Shown: one piece after another, positions 52,447-64,000 of the stretch
How positions within the stretch are numbered: the stretch's first letter is position 1
How the letters are laid out: each line of letters opens with the position of its first letter
Translations under genes and position numbers: made by a program
The notes under the pieces: model-generated
Database searches by the model: none
Told to the model about the DNA's origin: nothing
What the model saw: only the letters and a program-made list of their open reading frames with translations
From: Bifidobacterium moraviense
GTDB lineage: Bacteria; Actinomycetota; Actinomycetes; Actinomycetales; Bifidobacteriaceae
Assembly (NCBI RefSeq): GCF_012932365.1
Contig: NZ_JAAIIH010000001.1
Coordinates: forward strand, 372,001-436,000
Direction of reading: 5' to 3'
DNA: 64,000 nt

Positions 52447-54864
52447 CTACTGCGCGGTGGATTGCACAGCGGTTTCCACGGTGGATTGCGCTGTCGGCGC
52501 GGCGTGCAGCGCGTCGTGGATGGCCTGCGCCTTGGCATGCCCGATGCCCTTGACGGATTCGAGCTCCTCCACGCTGGCCTCGCGCATGGCGCGCACCGAT
52601 CCGAACTGCCTGAGCAGTCGCTTCTGGTAGGCCTCGCCGATGCCGGGAATACCGTCGAGCGCGGATCGCAGGGCGCCCTTGCGCCGGGTCTGGCGATGGT
52701 AGGTGATGGCGAACCGGTGGGATTCGTCGCGCACGCGCTGCAGCAGGTACATGCCTTCGGACTGGCGCTTGAGGATGATCGGATAGTCGTCGTCCGGCAC
52801 CCACACCTCTTCGAGGCGCTTGGCGAGGCCGCACAGCGCCACGTCGTCCACGCCGCAGTCCTTCAGCGCCTTGGCGGCGGCCATGACCTGCGGCTTGCCG
52901 CCGTCGACCACGATGAGATTGGGCTTATAGGCGAAGCGGCGGCGATCCGTGTTCTGCTGGACGACGTCGCCCGCCGCGTCCGGCGCAGCGCCGTCGACGG
53001 GCACGGCAGGCCGTCTGGCGGCACGTGCCTCGTTGTCCATGCTTTCGCCGGTGTCACCGGCGATGTTGCCGTGGCGGAATCGGCGGGTGAGCGTCTCGTA
53101 CAGCGCGCTCAGATCGTCCACGGCGCCCTGTCCGTCCCTGCCGCGGATGGCGAAGCGGCGATATTCGCTCTTCTTGGCGACCGCATCCTCGAACACCACC
53201 ATGGAGGCCACCTGGAACGCGCCGCCCACGGTGTTGGAGATGTCGTAGCATTCGATGCGCAGCGGCGCCTGGCTCAGCCCCAGCGCCTTGGCGACGTCGT
53301 TCATCGCATCCGTGCGCGTGCCCATGTCGCTGATGCGGCTCATCTTCGCCCGCGCCAGCGCCTGGCTCGCGTTCTCGGACGCCCGGTCCATGAGCGCCTT
53401 CTTCTCGCCTCTGCTGGCCACGCGAATGGTCACGGCGGCGCCGCGCAGACCGGACAGCCAGCCTTCCAGCTCCTCGCGCCGAGCGGGCTCGACGGGCACG
53501 ATCACCTCGCGCGGCACGGGCGCCACGGGGGCGAGCAGATCGGCGCGACCGGTCTGCTCCTGACGCTCATGGCGCTCGCGCGTCGCCTGCGCGCGGGCCG
53601 CCGCATCCACGGCGGTGAGGCTCTGCGTGCTGCCGATCGCCTCGCGCCGTTCGACGATCGCGCCGGCGCCCGCATGGCTGCGCGGCGAGAGCGCCGCGTC
53701 GTCCGCCTGCGCGTCGCGCGGCCCGCCGTGCGGCGCGGCATCGGCCATGTCGTCGGGACCGACGGACGCGACCTCCGCATACACCTGCACGATGAGGTCG
53801 GCGATGAGCTCGGCGTCGCTGACGTCCTCCACACGCTCGACGCTCCAGTTGCGTTCGCCGCGGATCGACCCGTCGCGCACGGTGAACGCGTGCACGGAAG
53901 CCTCCAGCTCGTCGGAGGCGAGGCCGAACACGTCGGCGTCCACGTCCTGGTCGAACACGACGGCGTTCTGCTGCATGACGGTCTGGAGCATCTGGATCTC
54001 GTCGCGCAGCCGCGCGGCCTTCTCGAATTCGAGCTCGGCGCTGGCGGACTTCATGTCGCGCGTGAGCTGGGCGACGTAGGAGCGTCCCAGCCGTCCGGTC
54101 ATCACGCCCACGAGACGCTCGCACATGCGCCGGTGCTCCTCGACGCCGATCCTGCCGACGCACGGCGCCGAGCACTTGCCGATCGACGCGAACAGGCACG
54201 GACGTCCGGTCAGCTGCGCCTTGCGGAACGCGGCCTCGGTGCAGGTGCGCACGGGGAACGTGCGCAGCAGCCGGTCGAGCGACTGGCGCAGCTCCCATAC
54301 CTTGGCGTACGGTCCGAAGTACCGCGTGTTGCGGCGCTTGCGGCTGCGCGTCACCCAGACGCGCGGATACGTCTCCCCCGCCGATACGGCCAGATACGGG
54401 TAGGTCTTGTCGTCGCGGAACTGCACGTTGAAGCGCGGATCGAACTCCTTGATCCACGTGTATTCGAGCGTGAGCGCTTCGAGCTCGGTGCCGACGACGG
54501 TCCATTCGAGGCTGCGCGCGGTGAGCACCATGGTCTGCGTGCGCGGATGCAGCAGGTACAGCGGCTGGAAGTAGTTGGTCAGCCGGTTGCGCAGGCTCTT
54601 CGCCTTGCCGACGTAGATGACGCGCCCCTCGCCGTCGCGCCACTTGTAGACGCCTGGCTGCGCGGGAATGTCGCCGGTGCGGGGACGGAACAGGTCGCGC
54701 GTGTCGCCGAGCAGGGGCGCGCCGTTGCGGTTCACTCCCCTGCCGCCGCCGTCCGCGATGCTATCGCCGGCATCGCCGGTATCGCCGCCGTTCGCGTCAC
54801 GCAGCGCGGACGCGGTCCTGCGCCACGTCTCGGGCGCGTGGCGTTCGAGCATGCCCGATGCCAT
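52447..54864 (-). CDS. uvrC: UvrC, excinuclease subunit C
   Basis: The 805 residues comprise a GIY-YIG nuclease (GVYKWRDGEGRVIYVGKAKSL, about 70-90), Cys-rich segment (GRPCLFASIGKCSAPC), UvrBC helix (LEFEKAARLRDEIQML), RNase H-like second nuclease (CYDISNTVGG, VVDGGKPQVMAAAK) and C-terminal tandem HhH (LDGIPGIGEAYQKRLL, VKGIGHAKAQAI). Typical UvrC is 600-700 residues. The excess lies in a 50-residue N-terminal leader, an insertion at about 375-450 (GGPRDAQADDAALS) and another near 635. The ATG at 54864 follows GGGAGG. It is downstream of uvrA. Confidence 0.96.
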   Translation of the reverse strand: MASGMLERHAPETWRRTASALRDANGGDTGDAGDSIADGGGRGVNRNGAPLLGDTRDLFRPRTGDIPAQPGVYKWRDGEGRVIYVGKAKSLRNRLTNYFQPLYLLHPRTQTMVLTARSLEWTVVGTELEALTLEYTWIKEFDPRFNVQFRDDKTYPYLAVSAGETYPRVWVTRSRKRRNTRYFGPYAKVWELRQSLDRLLRTFPVRTCTEAAFRKAQLTGRPCLFASIGKCSAPCVGRIGVEEHRRMCERLVGVMTGRLGRSYVAQLTRDMKSASAELEFEKAARLRDEIQMLQTVMQQNAVVFDQDVDADVFGLASDELEASVHAFTVRDGSIRGERNWSVERVEDVSDAELIADLIVQVYAEVASVGPDDMADAAPHGGPRDAQADDAALSPRSHAGAGAIVERREAIGSTQSLTAVDAAARAQATRERHERQEQTGRADLLAPVAPVPREVIVPVEPARREELEGWLSGLRGAAVTIRVASRGEKKALMDRASENASQALARAKMSRISDMGTRTDAMNDVAKALGLSQAPLRIECYDISNTVGGAFQVASMVVFEDAVAKKSEYRRFAIRGRDGQGAVDDLSALYETLTRRFRHGNIAGDTGESMDNEARAARRPAVPVDGAAPDAAGDVVQQNTDRRRFAYKPNLIVVDGGKPQVMAAAKALKDCGVDDVALCGLAKRLEEVWVPDDDYPIILKRQSEGMYLLQRVRDESHRFAITYHRQTRRKGALRSALDGIPGIGEAYQKRLLRQFGSVRAMREASVEELESVKGIGHAKAQAIHDALHAAPTAQSTVETAVQSTAQ

Positions 54865-54965
54865 GGGCCGCCTCCCTTCTGGTTCACTGCCTGATTTCGC
54901 TGATTCGCTGATTCACTGCCTGCCGGGATCTGTCTGCGCCGGCGAAGCCCGCCGCCGTCCGCGCG

Positions 54966-57953
<2,988 letters not shown>

Positions 57954-58023
57954 GGGTCCTCCCCTCGTATGCGTATGTGCGTGCACGGTCTGGGTTCAGG
58001 ATACCCGATCTTCGGACAGATTT

Positions 58024-58037
58024 CGAACGCATGTTCG
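58024..58037. promoter_or_regulatory. LexA (SOS) box upstream of uvrA
   Basis: CGAACGCATGTTCG is an exact match to CGAACRNRYGTTCG. It is centred about 77 bp upstream of uvrA and 85 bp upstream of the divergent hydrolase gene, so either could be LexA-controlled. Confidence 0.85.
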
Positions 58038-58114
58038 ATGCGTGTCGCACCCGCGGAACGGAGCCGGACGGCCGGACGCGCGGTCCGGACTACAGTGGTC
58101 CGTGGAGGTGCATC

Positions 58115-59053
58115 ATGGCAATCGACGCCCCGGATTGGGTACGCGACGCGGCGATCCGCGCCTTCGCGCGCGTGGTGGACGGAGGTCTCAGACGGCGCGA
58201 GCGGCGGCTGTCGGTGCCGCGGGACGTGACGGCGGGGGTGCCGCTCCCCTATCTCCCCGACGGCTACGACTCGCACCGCCTCGAACTGCTGCGCCCCGCG
58301 GGCGCGTCGGATCGGGGCCCCTTGCCGCTGATCGTCGACATCCACGGCGGCGGCTGGATCCACGGCCATCTGGACGTCAACCGCATCTATTGCTCCCGGT
58401 TGGCGCAGCACGGCTTCGCGGTGGCGAACGTGGACTACCGCAACCAGCCGGACACCGACCTGCGCGGACAGGTGCGGGACCTGTTCGCGGCGCTGCACTG
58501 GATCGCGGGCCACGCCCGCGACGAACGACTGGACGCCGGCGACGTCTTCCTGACCGGCGATTCGGCCGGCGCCCATCTGGCGCTGCTCGTCCACTGCGTC
58601 AACGCATCGCGGCGACTGCAGGACGTCTTCGGCGTCGAGCCCGAGCCGCGCATCGCCGTCCGGGCGATCGGACTGGTCAACGGGGTCGTCGAGGGCACGT
58701 ACCGCGTGGAGCCTCCGAGCCCGCTGCTCGCCGTGGCCGACCGCGCGCTGCTCAGGGTGATGTGCGGCGGCGACCCGGACGCCCCATGGCGGCCGTACCG
58801 GTCGTACGTGCGCTTCGCCGCCGGCGTGGCGCTGCCGCCCACGTTCGTCATGACCGGGCTCGCGGACCCGTTCTACGACCAGAGCCGCATCCTGCTGCGC
58901 TGGCTCCGGGCACGCGGCGTGGAGGTGGAGGACATTGTCTGGCCGCGGGACCGCAGGCTCGGCCACGTGTTCAACATCACCGAGGTCGATTGGGAGGAGA
59001 GCCGGCGCACGAACGCCGCCATGTGCGACTTCTTCCTGCGGCACCGGGGATGA
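58115..59053 (+). CDS. Alpha/beta hydrolase (HSL/acetyl-esterase family)
   Basis: The 312 residues have an oxyanion motif DIHGGGWIHG (about 72-81), nucleophile Ser in LTGDSAGAHLAL (about 150), Asp in TGLADPFYDQ and His in RRLGHVFNI. This is the hormone-sensitive-lipase-like esterase pattern; the natural ester is unknown. The ATG at 58115 follows GTGGAGG. It shares its promoter region and the LexA box with divergent uvrA. Confidence 0.9.
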   Translation: MAIDAPDWVRDAAIRAFARVVDGGLRRRERRLSVPRDVTAGVPLPYLPDGYDSHRLELLRPAGASDRGPLPLIVDIHGGGWIHGHLDVNRIYCSRLAQHGFAVANVDYRNQPDTDLRGQVRDLFAALHWIAGHARDERLDAGDVFLTGDSAGAHLALLVHCVNASRRLQDVFGVEPEPRIAVRAIGLVNGVVEGTYRVEPPSPLLAVADRALLRVMCGGDPDAPWRPYRSYVRFAAGVALPPTFVMTGLADPFYDQSRILLRWLRARGVEVEDIVWPRDRRLGHVFNITEVDWEESRRTNAAMCDFFLRHRG

Positions 59054-59056
59054 CGG

Positions 59057-59836
59057 TCACGCGCCTTCCCGCCCCGCATACTCCTCGAGCGTCCAGCCGC
59101 CGTCCCGCATGGCGGCGGCAGCGTCGACGCCCACGTACCGGTAGTGCCACGGCTCGTACTGGTTGCCGGTCACCGCGGTCCTGCCGTCGGGGTACCGCAG
59201 GACGAACCCGTAGCGGTACGCGTTCGCCGCGAGCCAGTCGTAGACGGCCCAGTTGTCGTCCACGGCCCTGCCGCGCGCGTTGACGTCCACCGCCAGACCG
59301 ATCTCGTGCTCGCTCGTCCCGGGGATCGCCACCAGACGCTCCGCCCGTGCCCGCGCGGCGGCCTCGGGCATGCCCTCGCCCCGGTATTCGGCGATCTTCT
59401 CGTCCATCAGACGCCGCTGCACGTCGTTCGTGCGGAAGCCGGCCGTCACCTCCGGATCGAGGCCGTCCGCCCGCATGGCGTCGAACATGCGCTGCAGATC
59501 CGGATAGATGCGCGAGTCGACCTGCTGCCCGTTGCGCAGCGTCGTCAGCTCCGGCCGCGGGTACCCGGACGGGATGGCGTTCCACCGGTTCACCACGATC
59601 AGACTCCACCGCGAGGGATCGTACGCCGCGGCGGTCCGCCACCGCGCGAACGGACCCCGATGCATGACGGCCCCCACGCCGGCGAGCGCCGCCAGGGCCA
59701 GCGCCGCCACGCATGCCGCGACGGCCGCGCGCCTGAGCATCGCGGCGCGCGAGCGCCGCGCACGGGCGACGGCGAACGACCGCACCCCACGTCCGTCGGC
59801 GGTTCCCGGTCCTCCGTCCGGTCCTCGAGATTCCAT
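59057..59836 (-). CDS. VanY-type D-alanyl-D-alanine carboxypeptidase (M15B)
   Basis: The 259 residues have an N-terminal membrane anchor at about 34-55 (AVAACVAALALAALAGVGAV) with an Arg-rich cytosolic start. The extracytoplasmic M15 domain has GFRTNDVQRRLMDEKI, the zinc motif SEHEIGLAVDVN and the late YEPWHYRYVG. It trims the terminal D-Ala of peptidoglycan stem peptides. GGAAGGAG precedes the ATG. Its stop lies 3 bp from the convergent hydrolase stop. Nothing nearby suggests vancomycin resistance, so a housekeeping wall role is inferred. Confidence 0.92.
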   Translation of the reverse strand: MESRGPDGGPGTADGRGVRSFAVARARRSRAAMLRRAAVAACVAALALAALAGVGAVMHRGPFARWRTAAAYDPSRWSLIVVNRWNAIPSGYPRPELTTLRNGQQVDSRIYPDLQRMFDAMRADGLDPEVTAGFRTNDVQRRLMDEKIAEYRGEGMPEAAARARAERLVAIPGTSEHEIGLAVDVNARGRAVDDNWAVYDWLAANAYRYGFVLRYPDGRTAVTGNQYEPWHYRYVGVDAAAAMRDGGWTLEEYAGREGA

Positions 59837-60012
59837 GTCGACTCCTTCCCGCCCGTCCGCGTCCGCGGCTCCGCGGCGCCTCCGATGGCCCCAACGTTAC
59901 GGAGGGACGCCGCGCGCGGGAATCGGCCTGCGGAACGAATCGCCGCGCCCGCCCCGGATCCCGCTCATCCCCGGGGATGACCGCCGCGAGGCGCGCTGCG
60001 GGACCGGCCGCG

Positions 60013-60018
60013 TACAAT
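60013..60018 (+). promoter_or_regulatory. -10 hexamer for a probably leaderless MATE transcript
   Basis: TACAAT ends 8 nt before the GTG start at 60027, with no ribosome site between. Transcription would begin about at the start codon. No good -35 was seen. Confidence 0.5.
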
Positions 60019-60026
60019 GCCCCTTC

Positions 60027-61397
60027 GTGACGCAATCGACGCAACACGACGCACTCGGTACCAGATCCATCGGCCGTCTGGCCGTCTCCCTCGCCCTGCC
60101 CGCGGTGGTGGCGCAGGCCTGCAACGCGCTGTACACCATCGTGGACCGTCTGTTCATCGCGCACATCCCCGGCATCGGCGATCTGGCGATGACCGGCGTG
60201 GGCGTGTGCTTCCCCGTCACCGTGGCCGTCTCCTCGTTCGCCATGCTCGTGGGCATGGGCGGCGGCCCGCTGTCGTCGATCGCGCTCGGCCGCGGCGACC
60301 GGGATCTGGCCGAACGGTATCTCGGCACGTCGGTGGCTGCGATCGTCGCGATCGCGATCGTCCTGCCCACGCTGCTGCAGATCCTCAAGACGCCGATCCT
60401 TACCCTGTTCGGCGCGAGTCCGGCGACGCTGCCGTACGCGGTCGACTTCCTCACCGTCTATCTGTCCGGCACGGCGTTCGTGCAGCTGTCGCTCGGGCTC
60501 AACACGTTCATCACCGCGCAGGGTCGCGCCCGCGTGGCCATGGGGTCGGTGATGATCGGCGCGCTGAGCTCGCTGTCGCTGGACCCGCTGCTCATCTTCG
60601 CGCTCGGCATGGGCGTGCGCGGCGCGGCGCTCGCGAACGTGATCGCGCAGGGCCTGTCCGCCGCATGGGTGCTGCGCTTCCTCGCCTCGCCCGCCAGCAC
60701 GATCCGACTCAGGGCCCGCAACGTGCGGTTCTCCCGACTGCTCGGGCCGATGCTGTTCCTAGGCGTCTCGCCGTTCATCATGCAGATCACCGAGTCGGTG
60801 ATCCAGGTGGTGTTCAACTCCTCGCTGCAGCGCTACGGCGGCGACGCGTACGTGGGCGCGATGACGATCATGACGAGTCTCATGCAGCTCATCTTCGTGT
60901 TCTCGCAGGGCATCTCGCAGGGCGTGCAGCCGATCATCGGCTACAACTACGGGGCCGGGCTGTACGACCGCGTGCGCCGCGCGTACCGAGGCACCATGGC
61001 CGTGCAGGTGGCCATCAACTGCGCCATGACCACCCTGTTCGCGATCTTCCCGGCGTTCTTCGCCTCGCTGTTCACCTCCGACCCCGCGATCGCGGGCGTG
61101 GTGACGCGCACGCTGCCGTACTTCGTGTGCGGCATGGGCCTGTTCGGCATCCAGAACGTGGTGCAGTGCGCGTTCGTGGGCATGGGGCAGGCCAGGCCGT
61201 CGCTGTTCCTCGCGGTCTTCCGCAAGCTCATCCTGCTAGTGCCGCTCGCGCTGGTGCTGCCGGGGCTGGGGCTGGGCACGTTCGGCGTGTTCGTGGCCGA
61301 GCCGATTTCGGACGTCACGTCCGCGCTCACGGCCGGTCTGCTGTTCTCCCGGTACGCGCGTCGGCTGCTGCCGGCGGACGGGGCGGATGATCGCTGA
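60027..61397 (+). CDS. MATE family efflux transporter
   Basis: The 456 residues have about 12 membrane helices in two halves, starting SIGRLAVSLALPAVVAQACN and LYTIVDRLFIAHIPGIGDLA. The SFAMLVGMGGGPLSSIALGRGD segment and the second-half FSQGISQGVQPIIGYNYGAG are typical of the NorM/DinF-related MATE group. It probably exports cationic compounds by ion exchange; the substrate is unknown. The GTG start at 60027 is the first in-frame start after a TACAAT hexamer; longer frames upstream cross the intergenic region and the VanY gene. Confidence 0.9.
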   Translation: MTQSTQHDALGTRSIGRLAVSLALPAVVAQACNALYTIVDRLFIAHIPGIGDLAMTGVGVCFPVTVAVSSFAMLVGMGGGPLSSIALGRGDRDLAERYLGTSVAAIVAIAIVLPTLLQILKTPILTLFGASPATLPYAVDFLTVYLSGTAFVQLSLGLNTFITAQGRARVAMGSVMIGALSSLSLDPLLIFALGMGVRGAALANVIAQGLSAAWVLRFLASPASTIRLRARNVRFSRLLGPMLFLGVSPFIMQITESVIQVVFNSSLQRYGGDAYVGAMTIMTSLMQLIFVFSQGISQGVQPIIGYNYGAGLYDRVRRAYRGTMAVQVAINCAMTTLFAIFPAFFASLFTSDPAIAGVVTRTLPYFVCGMGLFGIQNVVQCAFVGMGQARPSLFLAVFRKLILLVPLALVLPGLGLGTFGVFVAEPISDVTSALTAGLLFSRYARRLLPADGADDR

Positions 61398-61431
61398 CGC
61401 GCCGGCCGGGGCGATCCGGCATCTCCATGGC

Positions 61432-61642
61432 CGGTATCTCCATAGTCAGGGGTAGATCCGGCGATCTGCTGGCAGATATCTCCATAGTCAGGGTGCCCCG
61501 ACGGGGATTCCGACGATCCGAGGCATTGGGATTCCGCGGTTTTCCGGTGCCTCTTCGCCGCATATCCGTCGAAGAGGCACCCTGACTATGGAGATATCTG
61601 CCCACGGACGGGGAAAAGTACCCCCGACTATGGAGATACCCG
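61432..61642. repeat. Nested inverted-repeat element with three stems
   Basis: Outer arms 61432-61454 and 61619-61642 pair over 23 bp with one mismatch and one extra base. Inner arms 61472-61497 and 61576-61601 pair perfectly over 26 bp. A third stem, GGTGCCTCTTCG (61546-61557)/CGAAGAGGCACC (61570-61581), shares its GGCACC with the inner arm, so two folds compete. Outer and inner arms are variants of one unit, TATCTCCATAGTCAGGG, and another partial unit lies at 61420. The element fills the gap between two convergent genes. Confidence 0.88.
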
Positions 61643-61667
61643 CGTGTCCGGGACCGCTTCGCCCGGG

Positions 61668-62036
61668 TCAGTAGCCATGCGCGTGCAGGTAGTCGTCGTC
61701 GAAGCCGAAGTAGTGCCCGAGCTCATGCAGGACGGTCCTGCGGATCTCGTCCACCATCTCCGCGCGCGACCGGCAGACGCGCTCGTGCGGACCCTTGAAC
61801 ACGGTGATCACGTCCGGCATCACGCCGCCGTACGCGGTGGTACGCTCGGTGATCGGCACGCCCCGGTACAGGCCCAGCAGCTCGCCGTCCGGATCGCACA
61901 TGGACGCGCGCTCGTCCTCGTCCGGCTCGTCCGCCACGGCGACGCACACGTTGTCCAGCGCACGGCGGAACCGCTCGGGCACGCCGGCGAGCGCCTCCTC
62001 CACGGCGGATTCGAATTCGGCGTCGGTCATATGCAT
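61668..62036 (-). CDS. Small zincin-like metallopeptidase (PF06262 type)
   Basis: The ATG at 62036 gives 122 residues with the zinc motif VLHELGHYFGFDD (HExxH at about 105) near the C terminus and the family start FESAVEEALAGVPERFRRAL. Members are minimal zincins with unknown substrates. A TACGAT hexamer lies exactly 7 nt upstream of this ATG and no ribosome site is present, so the message may be leaderless; ATG 62030 is an alternative. The gene is divergent from the ABC-F gene. Confidence 0.87.
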   Translation of the reverse strand: MHMTDAEFESAVEEALAGVPERFRRALDNVCVAVADEPDEDERASMCDPDGELLGLYRGVPITERTTAYGGVMPDVITVFKGPHERVCRSRAEMVDEIRRTVLHELGHYFGFDDDYLHAHGY

Positions 62037-62129
62037 GGCGTCCATCGTACCCGGTCGGCTGGTTCGGTATGATGGACCGTTGGCATACCGGCAGCGGATC
62101 ACGACGACAAGGGAAGAGCAGGGACGAAC

Positions 62130-63731
<1,602 letters not shown>

Positions 63732-63892
63732 CGGAGCGTCGTCGGCGTTGCCCCTCGGTCGGCGTACCTTGTTGTACGCCTTTCTTCGGTGCGCCTTGAT
63801 GACGCACGCGTTGTTCCTCGGCCGCGGCCGAGACTGGGGAGCGCCGTCGGCGCTATTCCCCGGCCGCGGCCGAGACCGAGAGACGCTGCGTC
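63732..63892. repeat. Repeat-rich 3' region after the ABC-F gene
   Basis: The palindrome CTCGGCCGCGGCCGAG (63817-63832) recurs in part at 63861-63872. GGGGAGCGCC (63836-63845) pairs with GGCGCT/CCCC (63849-63861) as a short-loop hairpin. A GGAGCG-type segment of about 26 bp occurs twice (near 63734 and 63838). It probably contains the terminator for the convergent genes. Confidence 0.65.
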
Positions 63893-64000
63893 TACTGGGC
63901 GGCCTTGGCCGCGGCGTCGTTGATGCAGCGGATCGCGTTGAGCGTGCGCGGGTAGCCGATGTACGGCATGCACTGCGAGACCACGGCGATCAGGAACGCC
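63893..64000 (-). CDS. Carboxymuconolactone decarboxylase family protein (C-terminal end only)
   Basis: The last 35 residues are visible, AFLIAVVSQCMPYIGYPRTL and on to NAIRCINDAAAKAAQ, before TAG at 63893-63895. The PYIGYPRTLNAI segment is typical of the end of CMD/AhpD-fold proteins. The rest of the gene lies beyond the right edge, so the active-site CxxC cannot be checked. Confidence 0.65.

Noticed and set aside
51226..54894. A 1222-codon open frame on the plus strand across the DUF218 and uvrC genes
   Set aside because: It is antisense to well-supported uvrC and DUF218 genes, has the Arg/His/Gly-rich composition of a GC-driven shadow frame and matches no family.
59057..59836. VanY-type peptidase as part of a vancomycin-resistance cluster
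   Set aside because: No vanA/H/X-like ligase, dehydrogenase or dipeptidase lies nearby, and the neighbours are unrelated.

Overview
The window is about 64 kb of high-GC chromosomal DNA from an actinobacterium, most likely Bifidobacterium. The evidence is the actinobacterial gene order (thrS, HIT protein, PI-phosphate synthase, PIM acyltransferase, PimA, YebC, ruvCAB, yajC, apt), the adjacent transketolase and transaldolase of the bifid shunt next to hrcA-dnaJ, the uvrA/uvrC-aroE-rapZ-whiA-pgk-tpiA-secG block, GTG/TTG starts, and no sign of a complete TCA or respiratory gene set. Nearly all of it is core genome. No prophage, transposase, CRISPR array or rRNA was seen. Both ends cut a gene: purH on the left and a carboxymuconolactone-decarboxylase-like gene on the right.

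Layout. Positions 1-14,153 are all on the minus strand: threonyl-tRNA synthetase, HIT phosphorylase, phosphatidylinositol and PIM lipid genes (pgsA1, acyltransferase, pimA), yebC, ruvCAB with a LexA box in front of ruvA, yajC, apt, sucCD, a DUF6350 membrane protein and purH. From 14.4 to 17.5 kb a TcyP-like symporter and an MFS transporter diverge. From 17.4 to 23.5 kb lies the most accessory-looking part, a two-component system (LuxR-type regulator and HisKA_3 kinase) followed by an unrecognised lipoprotein, a peptidoglycan-binding adaptor, an ABC ATPase and a MacB-like permease. A shared 20-bp palindromic site lies in front of the regulator gene and in front of the lipoprotein-ABC genes. From 23.6 to 24.2 kb is a five-tRNA operon (Gly, Cys, Val, Val, Gly) with a clear promoter and terminator.

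From 24.3 to 35.2 kb are a PAC2 protein, uppP, a fructosamine-kinase-like protein, dnaJ-hrcA with a CIRCE element, tkt, tal and brnQ. From 35.8 to 42.7 kb are a three-domain sulfur-relay protein (rhodanese-TusA-DsrE2) beside a MoeB/ThiF-type E1 enzyme, a DUF1275 protein, an XRE-HTH domain fused to an AlaA-type aminotransferase with palindromic sites upstream, and a GNAT-FGGY kinase pair. From 42.8 to 58 kb the minus strand carries uvrA, uvrC, a DUF218 membrane protein, pncA, aroE-rapZ-whiA, pgk-tpiA-secG and a HAD phosphatase. From 58 to 64 kb are an alpha/beta hydrolase, a VanY-type peptidase, a MATE transporter, a small zincin, an ABC-F ATPase and the partial CMD gene.

How the genes fit together: central carbon flow (tkt, tal, pgk, tpiA), mannosylated phosphoinositide envelope lipids, undecaprenyl recycling, DNA repair under probable LexA control, and chaperone control by HrcA. 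Observations worth a second look include two nested-palindrome intergenic elements (27.4 and 61.5 kb), a cluster of GCTCCCCTC hairpin repeats between pgk and tpiA, several probable leaderless starts, a PI-phosphate synthase whose signature arginine is alanine, and a transketolase whose metal-binding Asp position is Glu.
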